This document shows, piece after piece, positions 11,726 through 21,942 of a DNA stretch of 64,000 nucleotides. Position numbers and translations under genes: made by a program. Source of the DNA: Costus lasius (lineage: Eukaryota > Streptophyta > Magnoliopsida > Zingiberales > Costaceae); NCBI GenBank assembly GCA_027563935.2, contig JANVAS020000231.1, positions 12,604,001 to 12,668,000 of the forward strand. The letters are read 5' to 3'. Each line of letters opens with the position of its first letter. Positions within the stretch are counted from its first letter, which is position 1. A model generated the notes under the pieces. That model was given only the letters and a program-made list of their open reading frames with translations. It made no database searches and was not told the origin of the DNA.

Positions 11726-13414
11726 TGTTGGGGTATGCCCTTAAGGCTAATGTTTGAGGCCTTGGGATTGTATCAGTATCATGTATAAACTCTTATGTTT
11801 ATAAAGGCATGGTTATTATTCAGTTTGTTACATTGTCTACTGCAATAAGTGTACTTCTGAATAATGTCTCAAAGCTGTTCAGCTGGGCTGACATGCTATA
11901 AAGTCCTTAGTCGAGATATCTTGGTGAACATGAGACAGCCTTGATATGATTGAGACTAATATGTGTTCTAATCTTATAGGATGCTTCGAGCATGGAATAA
12001 GATGTAGACTCATGGGTACATTGGATGTACTAGACAGACCCTACTAGGTTATTCAATTGCTTATCACAATGTGAATAATCCTTGATTGCAACAAGTGGCA
12101 CATTTCCTCTGACTTGAGATCACTTGTGTTTCTAAATGATGATTGTCATTGTTTTGAGGTAGTTCAATATCATTTGAAACATAATGATTATAGACTATCT
12201 TGGATGGTGAGCTTGAGTCAGGTTAGGGCACTAGTGATAGACAAAGGATTGCCGTCTCCTTGTTTAAGGAGTGTGATGTTCTAAAGGGCCCCCTGGATGA
12301 GATGATTGAGAATAGTGTATGGCCATACCCAGGTGACTATGTTCATCTGATCTAATCATGCTCATCATATTGGAGTTACAAGCTTGACACGCTTGTCCAA
12401 TAAGAACATCCAGTGGCAAAGGAAACATGCATGCCTTGTGAGTTGGATTCACACTTGTGCTGTGGTTTGGGTGTAGTCTTGGAAGACTCTTTTCTTTATG
12501 TCGGGAGACAGTGATGTGTTGCTAGATACCCCTCACTGATCGTGATAACGTGAGTTATCGTTACCGACATTTAAAGGAAACCCTCAGGGTCGCACAATTT
12601 GATGATATGGCTTACTTAAGTCAGATCGTGTGGACTGAATTGTTCAAGTTCAGTTTAAAGGGATTTAATCTCTGATTGTAAGTGAGATCTGGTCTGATCA
12701 TGTTTGATTAATTAGGGCTTGAGATCGGTAAGCTTCGATCGAGAGAATGGATGCTAGATCAGTGAGATCAGCAGCATCAAGAGATCGACGGTCAGATCAA
12801 GAGCCTTAGGGTTTATTGTGGTCTGGACTGATTGCTTGGTTTATTTGGTTATTAAACCAAATCGATTTGAACCAGCTCATTGGTTGAGCGCATGGTTCAA
12901 TCTAAGAGGAGTTTGCGCATGGGGTGAACCCATGGTCGCATGAACGTTTGGGGTTTACTAAATTTAGAAGCCATGACTTCTAAACGTGGGAACGCCTCAC
13001 GTTCACGCCTAAGACGCTCTCATCTCTCGTCTCTTCTCATCTCTCGTCGCCAACTTGAGTATTCGGCTTGCACTCTCGCGTGGTGAAGAGGTTGACGCAA
13101 GGAGAAGGAAGTAATCGCCAAGCAAAGGATTCTCTCCCCTTCCATTAGACAACGACTTCTTGGAACCTTGCTAGCACAAGGAGCACCAAGAGAAGAGTAG
13201 GCGACATCAATTGTGTGCGTCACCTTAGGAGAAGGAGCATTTGCGCCTTTCCTTCCAAGACACCATCTAAGCGATGGCAATGGTAAGAATCCCTTTTCAT
13301 TGAAAGTTGAACATGTTACATGCTATGCGATCCTGTTAGAAACCCTAGATTCCGCTAGAGGTTTTGTTGCGCCTCCTATTAGGGTTTCGCCCCCCCTGTT
13401 CTAGGGGACTTTCA
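11726..13414 (+). repeat. Element B 5' LTR
   Basis: This 1689-bp LTR starts TGTTGGGGTATGCCC and ends GGGGACTTTCA. The end is fixed by the adjacent primer binding site and by the equivalent ends of element A and the solo LTR. A proposed coding exon, ATGGCAATG at 13274-13282, is followed by the donor GTAAGA. Transcription must start upstream of this ATG, within the LTR. Confidence 0.95.
13274..13282 (+). CDS. Proposed first coding exon of element B polyprotein
   Basis: ATGGCAATG is followed at once by GTAAGA, a strong plant splice donor. Splicing to the acceptor ending at 15208 joins it in frame to ATA CCT GCA GCA ACG AAC ACC and then the ATG at 15230. The same arrangement exists in element A and in the solo LTR, with the ATG-GC start and the GT donor kept. 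It would add ten residues to the 1295-residue frame. This is inference from sequence; the downstream ATG at 15230 could also serve in B, but no such ATG exists in A. Confidence 0.55.
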
Positions 13415-15208
13415 ATTGGTATCAGAGCGAGGTTATTGCATGCTAATATGTTTGCTTTCTTTGTGATCCTATGCAATGATCTATATGTTACATGCGCTAG
13501 TTGTAATAGGCGAATTTTACATGCTTGTTAGAGATGTTTTTGTTTCTCCTAGGCGCATGTTTTCTTGTTGGCGCATATTATGTTTTCTCAAAAACTTATG
13601 ATACATGCGCGACTCATTATAGATCTAAGGCCCTGCTTTAAACCCTTAGACGGGTTATTAGGGTTGAAGTCATCCCCTAGGTTAGATCCAGACAGTCTGA
13701 TCAGATCATCTGACAGCCTTGATGGGTTGACCAGATAGCACCTGTGCGATAGCACCTGGTGGCTATAGGTCGACTGCAGACAGGCGTGTAGCGATGTCTG
13801 ATTGAGACGACTACAGAACACACATGAGTTAGGCCCGGGGTCACGCCCGCTTGCCAGATCTCATGAGGGTTGTTCGGCCCTGGCGCATGCATGGTTGACC
13901 TTTTGGTCGACTCAAGTCAGTTAGGACTTGGTGCATGCAAGGGCAGTGGATCTGACTAGGTTGGATGAGTGGATCCCTAGTAATGGACCGTTGTAAGGTT
14001 GTAGGGCAAATAAGGAAATTAAAATTGATGCCTATGGGGTTTTCAAAATTTAATTTTCATGATTGGATCACATGTTGATTGATGCCTATGTTTGTTTATT
14101 TATTCTTATGTGGGCTGCCCATGTTAATTGTGTGCTGTGCTGGGGCCTGCGTGCCTGGAATTTAAAATTGTAAATTAATTATTGTGATCTGCGTATCACA
14201 TTGTATGTAATTTATAAAGTGTAATTGACCTGCGTGTCAATCCTGTCTAGATAGATTAATTTGTAAATTAATCAGACAAGGGCACAGAGCACACATGGCA
14301 TTGGTGCATGCAGCAGTGGCTTGACCAGGTGGGAGGTCTAGGGTTCGACCCTAGGACAGGCGCATTTACCTGGTGGGCGCACCTGAGCTGCAGAGGGCGC
14401 TTGGGCCCTAGGTTGGGCCAGATGAGCAGCAAAAGACCCATGAAGAAAAGCAAGTGAAGACTTAAGTTAATTAAGGTCTTACTTAGGCTATGGGCTTTTA
14501 CCACATAAGATCCATGCTTTCTTTTATTGTTTAAATAAGTAGAACAGCATGATTTATTTATCTTCTGCTATCACCATAGGAATTGCATGATAGTGAAGAA
14601 GATAAAAGACCGTTAAAATCCAACGCTAAAATATCAAGCTCGTATGCCTTCTGACGCGAAACCTCACTGTTCTGATTATCGTTGGAGCCGTGTTGTACCC
14701 ACTCAGTGGGCACGTCCATCTATCTTCAGACGGTGCGGGATTACACCTGCGTGTTACAGAGAAGGGATTTATCGCTTCTCGTTGCTCAGCATAGCACGTG
14801 GTGGTCCAGGGAGTAGGTCGGGTCAGCTTGACCATGTAGGCTACATATGTGGCGCATATGGTAGCGCATGGAGGCAGCCATCTGTGGGGTCAGAGATTGT
14901 GTTGTACCAACTCAGTTGGCACAGTCTGCTGGATTGCCCAGATGAAGGGGAATCGCACGGGTTGGCGATTGGCTGGGACAGCCTACCAGAAATTAGTGCT
15001 TGTACTCTCTGTGCATCTTATCTCGCCTGAGCGGGACGCGGAGACCAAGTATGAAATCTGGATCCCATCTCACTAAAAGAGTTCTACTCTTTCGGGCTGT
15101 TTTGCTGGATTTTTCAGCCAGATAAAATAGTGAGAAAAAGAATCATTCTTAAGTCCTGAATTGATTCTTTACATTGATACTGACCTTGCTGTTCTTGCAT
15201 TGTTGTAG
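13283..15208 (+). other. Proposed leader intron of element B, spanning the primer binding site
   Basis: The donor GTAAGA begins at 13283 and the acceptor TTGTTGTAG ends at 15208, giving 1926 bp. It contains the last 132 bp of the LTR, the primer binding site and the whole leader. The leader has a tRNA-like box B (GGGTTCGACCC near 14341), two related palindromes at 14698-14710 and 14907-14919, and a stretch of about 500 bp (roughly 14357-14858) absent from element A. Short frames in it look accidental. Confidence 0.6.
13417..13428 (+). promoter_or_regulatory. Primer binding site of element B (initiator tRNA-Met)
   Basis: TGGTATCAGAGC begins two bases after the LTR end and is the standard plant copia primer binding site, complementary to the 3' end of initiator tRNA-Met. 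Confidence 0.95.
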
Positions 15209-15229
15209 ATACCTGCAGCAACGAACACC

Positions 15230-18200
15230 ATGAGCTTCAATGTGCGATCCCTACTGGAAAGGGAGAAGTTTGCTGGGCCAAACTTCTCAGACTGGTTCGG
15301 ACACCTTAAGATTGTTCTTAAGGAAGAGAGGAAACTGTATGTCCTCGAGACGGCTATACCGCCTCAGCCCGCTCCGAACGCCGCAAGGGCGGTTCGGGAA
15401 GCTTATGAAAAGCACGTCAATGATAGCATTGATGTCGCTTGCCTGATGCTAGCGTCTATGATGCCACCGCTGCAGCGTCAGCATGAGGATATGTCTGCTA
15501 TAGACATGATAGCAAACCTCAAGATGCTGTATGCTGCACAGGCGAGGACAGAACGCTATAATCTGACAAAGCTGTTCTTTCAGAGCAAACTGGCTGAAGG
15601 GAGCCCAGTGGGAGCTCACGTGCTCAAGATGATTGGGCACAAGGAGGCTCTAGAGAAACTGGGGCATACCATCAACCAGGAGCTTGCTGTAGACATTATT
15701 CTGCAGTCTCTCCCGCCCTCTTTCGATGCGTTCATCATTAACTTTAATATGAACAAAATCAATTGTACTCCGGCAGAGCTGCTGAATATGCTCTTGACTA
15801 CTGAGGAAACTCTGAAGGGAAAGCCTTCAACCTCTGTCTTAATGGTTCCTTCAAGGAACAACAAGAAGAAGGGGAAGAAGGGCAAGGCCCCTGTCAAGAG
15901 TTACAGCAAGGCTCTGAAGCAAAAAGTCAAGCGGTCAAAGGAATACAGATGTTTCCACTGTGGCCAGCTGGTTCACTGGAAAAAGGACTGTAAAGCGCTC
16001 CAAGGAGATAAGAGGGGAAGCATCGCTTCTGGCTCAGGTATATACGTGACGGAAGTCATGGTTTCATCTTCTTCTATATCATGGGTGTTGGACACTGCAT
16101 GTGGAGTTCACATTTGTTCAAATGTACAGGAACTCAAGAGAAGAAGACAGGTGGGACAGCATGAGGTGGACCTACGAGTTGGAAACGGGGCACGGGTTGC
16201 TGCTGTTACTGTAGGAGACTATTTCATCTCTTTGCCATCTGGGCTTGTATTAGAACTAAACAGTTGTTACTTTGTTCCTAGCATTACTAAGAATATTATC
16301 TCCATTCATGCTCTTGTCAGGAAGGGATTTTCCTTTGAATGCAATATTTCAAAGTGTGTTTTATCTTTTGATAATATTGTTTATGCAACTGGTTCAATTA
16401 ACAATGGGTTATTCATGTTGGACATGGAATGTTCTATACAAAATATTGATATTAAGAAAGTCAAGTATGCTGATGACAGCACCTTGCTATGGCATAGTCG
16501 TTTAGGCCATATTAACAAGAAACGCATTAAGCGGTTGCATGATCATGGACTGCTGGGATCATTCTCCTATGAGGAGATTGATACATGCAAGGCTTGTTTA
16601 ATGGGTAAAATGACGAAGTCACCTTTTCTTAACAAAGGTCAAAGGGCTTCAGGTTTACTTGACCTTATACACAGTGATGTGTGTGGGCCATTTAGTAAAC
16701 ATGCCAGAGGTGGCTATCAGTACTTCATTACCTTTACTGATGATTTCAGTAGATATGGGTATGTCTATTTAATGAGACATAAAAGTGAATCTTTTGACAA
16801 GTTCAAAGAGTTCAAGAATGAAGTACAGAATCAGCTAGGCCGAAATATCAAGGCACTTCGTTCTGATCGAGGTGGAGAATACCTAAGTCATGCGTTTACT
16901 GACTATCTGAAGGAGTGTGGGATTATCTCACAGCTCACTCCGCCAGGAACACCGCAATGGAATGGTGTGTCCGAGAGGAGAAATAGAACGTTACTTGATA
17001 TGGTTCGTTCTATGATGAGTCAGGTTACTCTTCCATATTCCTTTTGGGGATTTGCACTGGAGACAGCTGCAAAGGTACTAAACCGAGTGCCATCCAAGGC
17101 AGTTTCTAAGACGCCATATGAGTTATGGTATGGGAAACAGCCGAGCTTGACATTTATCAGGATCTGGGGCTGCGAGGCTTATGTCAAAAAGCTCGCCTCT
17201 GGGAAACTAGAGAGCAGATCTGAAAAATGTATCTTTGTCGGTTACCCTAAGGAAACTAAGGGTTATTATTTCTACGATCCCAAAGAGAACAAAGTATTTG
17301 TTGCTCGGACGGCCATATTTCTTGAGACGGAGTTTCTTCTGCAAGAGGCCAATGGGAGAGAAATAAAGCTGGATGAGAATTCAGAGGAAGGACAAAGTAG
17401 TCAAGCACAGTTGGATGAGCCTGAGCCAGTGGATCAGGTTATTGAACAACCTGAGGCTCAGATATCACGGGAACCGCGAAGATCGGGAAGGATCCGTCGA
17501 CAGCCTGAGCGCTATGACGGAGTCTACATCATTGATAATGATGAACCCCTCACTTATGCGGATGCGATCAGTGGACCGGAGTCAGCGAGATGGCTTGAAG
17601 CTATGCGCGCCGAGATGGACTCCATGTCAGATAACCAAGTCTGGGATTTGGTTGATCCGCCTCCGGGAGTTATCCCTATAGGCTGTAAATGGATCTTCAA
17701 GAAGAAGATTGACATGGATGGTAACGTGGTTACCTATAAAGGCAGGCTAGTTGCGAAAGGTTTCAAACAAATCTACGGGATAGATTATGATGAAACTTTC
17801 TCACCTGTACCCATGTTCAAGTCTATTCGGATTATTCTTGCGATAGCGGCATATTATGATTATGAGATCTGGCAAATGGATGTGAAAACAGCTTTCCTGA
17901 ATGGAAATCTGGACGAGGATGTGTATATGACACAACCAGAAGGTTTCACTAATCCATCAGATCGTCATAAGATATGCAAGTTAAAGAAGTCCATTTATGG
18001 ACTTAAACAAGCATCTAGAAGCTGGAATATTCGTTTTGATGAATCAATCAGTGAGTTTGGTTTCATCAAGAACGAGGATGACCCGTGTGTATATAAGAGG
18101 TTTAGTGGGAGCGTGATTACTTTCTTAGTCCTCTACGTCGATGATATCTTGATCATTGGAAACGATATTCCTGAAATGCATGCGGTTAAGGCATGGTTAA

Positions 18201-19117
18201 GGAAGTGTTTCCAGATGAAAGATCTAGGAGAAGCAGCCTATGTATTAGGTGTGAAGATCTACAGGGATAGATCTAAGAGACTTATCGGGCTGTGCCAGAG
18301 TACTTACATCGATAAAGTCCTGGAGAGATTTCATTTAGAGAATTCTAAAAGAGGATATCTTCCAGTCAGACATGGTCTGAATCTTTCGAAGAGTCAGTGT
18401 CCACAAACACAGACTGAGAAAGATGAAATGGACAATACGCCTTATGCTTCGGCTATTGGGTCCATTATGTATGCGATGTTGTGTACTCGCCCAGACGTCG
18501 CTTACGGGTTAAGCGTGACCAGTCGGTTCCAAAGTAATCCAGGTCAGGCACACTGGATTGCAGTCAAGAACATTTTAAAATATCTGCGGAGGACCAAAGA
18601 TATGTTCTTGATATATGGTGGTCAGGAAGAACTCAGTATTGAAGGATATACTGACGCTTCGTTCCAGTCTGACCAGGATGATTTCCGATCGCAATCAGGC
18701 TATGTTTTTAGCTTGAATGGAGGAGCGGTGGTGTGGAAGAGTTTCAAACAGTCAACTGTTGCTGATTCCACAACAGAAGCCGAGTATGTTGCAGCCTCGG
18801 AAGCATCCAAGGAGGCAGTGTGGATTCGTAAGTTCGTGAAAGAACTTGGTGTTGTTCCTTCGAGTGCAGATCCTTTGGTTATCTTCTGTGATAACACTGG
18901 AGCAATCGCACAAGCAAAGGAACCACGGTCGCACCAGAAGTCCAAGCACATACAGAGACGGTTTCATTTGATCAGGGAGATCATAGATCGTGGCGAGATC
19001 AAAGTCTGCAAGGTTCATACAGATGACAATCTGGCAGACCCGCTTACCAAGCCTCTGGCGCAGCAGAAGCATGAGAAGCACTGTAATAATATGGGTTTGA
19101 GATTTCTCAACCATTAG
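15230..19117 (+). CDS. Copia gag-pol polyprotein (gag, protease, integrase, RT, RNase H)
   Basis: The 1295-residue frame has no stop. In order: copia gag (1 to about 230), zinc knuckle near 240-253, aspartic protease with DTACG near 287, pre-integrase HHCC near 420-470, integrase core with D (HSDVCGP, near 482), D and E (NGVSERRNRT), a charged linker, RVT_2 reverse transcriptase from about 800 with YVDD near 968, and RNase H from about 1135 to the end (TDASF, ADSTTEAEY, DNLADPLTKPL). Protease-integrase-RT order defines Ty1/copia. It makes the particle proteins and enzymes for reverse transcription and insertion. The knuckle reads CFHCGQLVHWKKDC: the usual glycine before histidine is valine. 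The frame probably begins upstream through the spliced LTR exon. Confidence 0.95.
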   Translation: MSFNVRSLLEREKFAGPNFSDWFGHLKIVLKEERKLYVLETAIPPQPAPNAARAVREAYEKHVNDSIDVACLMLASMMPPLQRQHEDMSAIDMIANLKMLYAAQARTERYNLTKLFFQSKLAEGSPVGAHVLKMIGHKEALEKLGHTINQELAVDIILQSLPPSFDAFIINFNMNKINCTPAELLNMLLTTEETLKGKPSTSVLMVPSRNNKKKGKKGKAPVKSYSKALKQKVKRSKEYRCFHCGQLVHWKKDCKALQGDKRGSIASGSGIYVTEVMVSSSSISWVLDTACGVHICSNVQELKRRRQVGQHEVDLRVGNGARVAAVTVGDYFISLPSGLVLELNSCYFVPSITKNIISIHALVRKGFSFECNISKCVLSFDNIVYATGSINNGLFMLDMECSIQNIDIKKVKYADDSTLLWHSRLGHINKKRIKRLHDHGLLGSFSYEEIDTCKACLMGKMTKSPFLNKGQRASGLLDLIHSDVCGPFSKHARGGYQYFITFTDDFSRYGYVYLMRHKSESFDKFKEFKNEVQNQLGRNIKALRSDRGGEYLSHAFTDYLKECGIISQLTPPGTPQWNGVSERRNRTLLDMVRSMMSQVTLPYSFWGFALETAAKVLNRVPSKAVSKTPYELWYGKQPSLTFIRIWGCEAYVKKLASGKLESRSEKCIFVGYPKETKGYYFYDPKENKVFVARTAIFLETEFLLQEANGREIKLDENSEEGQSSQAQLDEPEPVDQVIEQPEAQISREPRRSGRIRRQPERYDGVYIIDNDEPLTYADAISGPESARWLEAMRAEMDSMSDNQVWDLVDPPPGVIPIGCKWIFKKKIDMDGNVVTYKGRLVAKGFKQIYGIDYDETFSPVPMFKSIRIILAIAAYYDYEIWQMDVKTAFLNGNLDEDVYMTQPEGFTNPSDRHKICKLKKSIYGLKQASRSWNIRFDESISEFGFIKNEDDPCVYKRFSGSVITFLVLYVDDILIIGNDIPEMHAVKAWLRKCFQMKDLGEAAYVLGVKIYRDRSKRLIGLCQSTYIDKVLERFHLENSKRGYLPVRHGLNLSKSQCPQTQTEKDEMDNTPYASAIGSIMYAMLCTRPDVAYGLSVTSRFQSNPGQAHWIAVKNILKYLRRTKDMFLIYGGQEELSIEGYTDASFQSDQDDFRSQSGYVFSLNGGAVVWKSFKQSTVADSTTEAEYVAASEASKEAVWIRKFVKELGVVPSSADPLVIFCDNTGAIAQAKEPRSHQKSKHIQRRFHLIREIIDRGEIKVCKVHTDDNLADPLTKPLAQQKHEKHCNNMGLRFLNH

Positions 19118-19137
19118 ATTAAGTGCAAGTGGGAGAT
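19118..19137 (+). promoter_or_regulatory. Polypurine tract of element B
   Basis: AAGTGCAAGTGGGAGAT lies between the polyprotein stop and the 3' LTR start at 19138. It is the plus-strand priming site by position and composition, and it matches element A. Confidence 0.85.
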
Positions 19138-20711
19138 TGTTGGGGTATGCCCTTAAGGCTAATGTTTGAGGCCTTGGGATTATATCAGTATCATGTATAA
19201 ACTCTTATGTTTATAAAGGCATGGTTATTATTCAGTTTGTTACATTGTCTGCTGCAATAAGTGTACTTCTGAATAATGTCTCAAAGCTGTTCAGCTGGGC
19301 TGACATGCTATAAAGTCCTTAGTCGAGATATCTTGGTGAACATGAGACAGCCTTGATATGATTGAGACTAATATGTGTTCTAATCTTATAGGATGCTTCG
19401 AGCATGGAATAAGATGTAGACTCATGGGTACATTGGATGTACTGGACAGACCCTACTAGGTTATTCAATTGCTTGTCACAATGTGAATAATCCTTGATTG
19501 CAACAAGTGGCACATTTCCTCTGACTTGAGATCACTTGTGTTTCTAAATGATGATTGTCATTGTTTTGAGGTAGTTCAATATCATTTGAAACATAATGAT
19601 TATAGACTATCTTGGATGGTGAGCTTGAGTCAGGTTAGGGCACTAGTGATAGACAAAGGATTGCCGTCTCCTTGTTTAAGGAGTGTGATGTTCTAAAGGG
19701 CCCCCTGGATGAGATGATTGAGAATAGTGTATGGCCATACCCAGGTGACTATGTTCATCTGATCTAATCATGCTCATCATATTGGAGTTACAAGCTTGAC
19801 ACGCTTGTCCAATAAGAACATCCAGTGGCAAAGGAAACATGCATGCCTTGTGAGTTGGATTCACACTTGTGCTGTGGTTTGGGTGTAGTCTTGGAAGACT
19901 CTTTTCTTTATATCGGGAGACAGTGATGTGTTGCTAGATACCCCTCACTGATCGTGATAACGTGAGTTATCGTTACCGACATTTAAAGGAAACCCTCAGG
20001 GTCGCACAATTTGATGATATGGCTTACTTAAGTCAGATCGTGTGGACTGAATTGTTCAAGTTCAGTTTAAAGGGATTTAATCTCTGATTGTAAGTGATAT
20101 CTGGTCTGATCATGTTTGATTAATTAGGGCTTGAGATCGGTAAGCTTCGATCGAGAGAATGGATGCTAGATCAGTGAGATCAGCAGCATCAAGAGATCGA
20201 CGGTCAGATCAAGAGCCTTAGGGTTTATTGTGGTCTGGACTGATTGCTTGGTTTATTTGGTTATTAAACCAAATCGATTTGAACCAGCTCATTGGTTGAG
20301 CGCATGGTTCAATCTAAGAGGAGTTTGCGCATGGGGTGAACCCATGGTCGCATGAACGTTTGGGGTTTACTAAATTTAGAAGCCATGACTTCTAAACGTG
20401 GGAACGCCTCACGTTCACGCCTAAGACGCTCTCATCTCTCGTCTCTTCTCATCTCTCGTCGCCAACTTGAGTATTCGGCTTGCACTCTCGTGTGGTGAAG
20501 AGGTTGACGCAAGGAGAAGGAAGTAATCGCCAAGCAAAGGATTCTCTCCCCTTCCATTAGACAACGACTTCTTGGAACCTTGCTAGCACAAGGAGCACCA
20601 AGAGAAGAGTAGGCGACATCAATTGTGTGCGTCACCTTAGGAGAAGGAGCATTTGCGCCTTTCCTTCCAAGACACCATCTAAGCGATGGCAATGGTAAGA
20701 ATCCCTTTTCA
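19138..20711 (+). repeat. Element B 3' LTR with 115-bp terminal deletion
   Basis: It starts TGTTGGGG and aligns along its whole length to the 5' LTR but stops at CCCTTTTCA, followed directly by the target duplication GCGTC. The missing 115 bp correspond to 13300-13414. Both ends of the missing segment read TTTCA, so the loss looks like recombination between short direct repeats after insertion. The segment removed includes the canonical LTR terminus. Confidence 0.9.
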
Positions 20712-20716
20712 GCGTC
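20712..20716. repeat. Target site duplication of element B (right copy)
   Basis: GCGTC directly follows the shortened 3' LTR and matches 11721-11725. Confidence 0.9.
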
Positions 20717-21929
20717 CTGTGTCCAGCGAGGGCTGGAAACAACACATAACCCTATCCTCTCAACAGCTGCCTCTAGTGTTTCATCATGTCGGTGACATAT
20801 GAAAAACCAGTCAAGTCTGATCTTAACCATTATGCCCAGGGTCAACGAGTTTCCTTGCGAAGGCGCGCCCGGTTAAAACGGACTGGGGAAACCATTGCCA
20901 CCACACACCTCCTAAAGATAAGTGGGTGTGTCCCACGAGGGTGGGAAATAGTTCACAACACCACTGATCGATAGTTTGATGAGGGCTACGCGTTAGAAGG
21001 CTACTGACTTGATATTTCAATGAGAGTTTTGCATGTTAATTTTATTCTTTTCTAGCATGCAGTTTTTCTTATGGTTATGGCAGCAAAGAAAAACATCACA
21101 GGCATGCTATGGACAGAATAATAAACCATCACAGGCATGTTAGTTTGGTCGATATGGTCATAGCCCTTTTCATAAACATAACTCTTCACGAGCCATGTGA
21201 CATGTTATCATGCATCCAAGGGTTGCGAGTCCCTGAAGCAAATCAGCCCATGCCAGAAGCCGAAAGCAAGTGTCCTTCCTTCAGCCGCAAGTCCATCACC
21301 ACGCTTCCAAAGCTGGCGCCACTACTGACTTCAGTTGAAGAAGACTCCTTGTTGTTAAGATGAAGCCTTAACCTATATTCTACATCTATTCTAAAACAAG
21401 ATGAAATATTTTACACCAAGATAGGGGAGAACCACACGCAGGTGGAAAAGGATTTTACAAGAATTCATCACAAGTGGAAACATGCTTCCACATCACAACA
21501 CAGGAGGGCACTCACTATGACCATATCAACCCAATCAAGAGGCAAGAGGTGCATATAAAATTTGAAAAGCCGAGCAACATCAAATTTTAATTAACCTATG
21601 CGCCCACATCATCCAAAACACTCTCTTAACCAAATTTATGCTAAAATTAGATCAAGTTCCATGATGATTTCATAGACCCTATCGGTTGGCAGTTATTGTC
21701 AGATCAAGAGACCCGGCCAGTCCGAAGACACAATGACCGTCCTACTTAACAAAACCACGTGCGCCTTTGGTCTTAAATCCATCATGAACACAATCAAATT
21801 TCGGCCATAAAATTGAAAAGAGAAGATTGGATGAAAAACGCTTTCTACATGAAACGCACATGGATAGAAGAAAAATTTTCCAAAAATTTTTCACACAAGC
21901 AAACGAACACCTTGTGTTTCTCGCAAGTA
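20717..21929 (-). other. Element C leader, part next to the LTR
   Basis: This stretch lies between the element B insertion and the primer binding site of element C. It is non-coding leader on the minus strand. I see no convincing gene in it; open frames on both strands are short and lack recognisable domains. Confidence 0.6.
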
Positions 21930-21941
21930 GCTCTGATACCA
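21930..21941 (-). promoter_or_regulatory. Primer binding site of element C (initiator tRNA-Met)
   Basis: The plus strand reads GCTCTGATACCA, the reverse complement of TGGTATCAGAGC, one base from the LTR at 21943. Confidence 0.9.
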
Positions 21942-21942
21942 C

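Larger units (their letters stand above)
11726..20711 (+). mobile_element. Ty1/copia element B, near-intact, plus strand
   Basis: This is a 9.0-kb copia element with 5' LTR 11726-13414, 3' LTR 19138-20711, primer binding site, long leader, one uninterrupted polyprotein frame and a polypurine tract. The target duplication GCGTC is perfect. The LTRs differ at about seven sites by eye over the shared 1574 bp, so insertion is recent. The 3' LTR lacks the last 115 bp. It is the best candidate in the window for an element that was recently or still is active, although one zinc-knuckle glycine is valine. Confidence 0.95.

Noticed and set aside
14335..14356. A tRNA gene in the element B leader
   Set aside because: Only a box B-like word and a weak box A are present; no complete cloverleaf could be drawn.
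20705..20720. Apparent truncation of the element B 3' LTR by a further insertion
   Set aside because: The target duplication GCGTC touches the shortened LTR, so a deletion between TTTCA repeats explains it better than an insertion.
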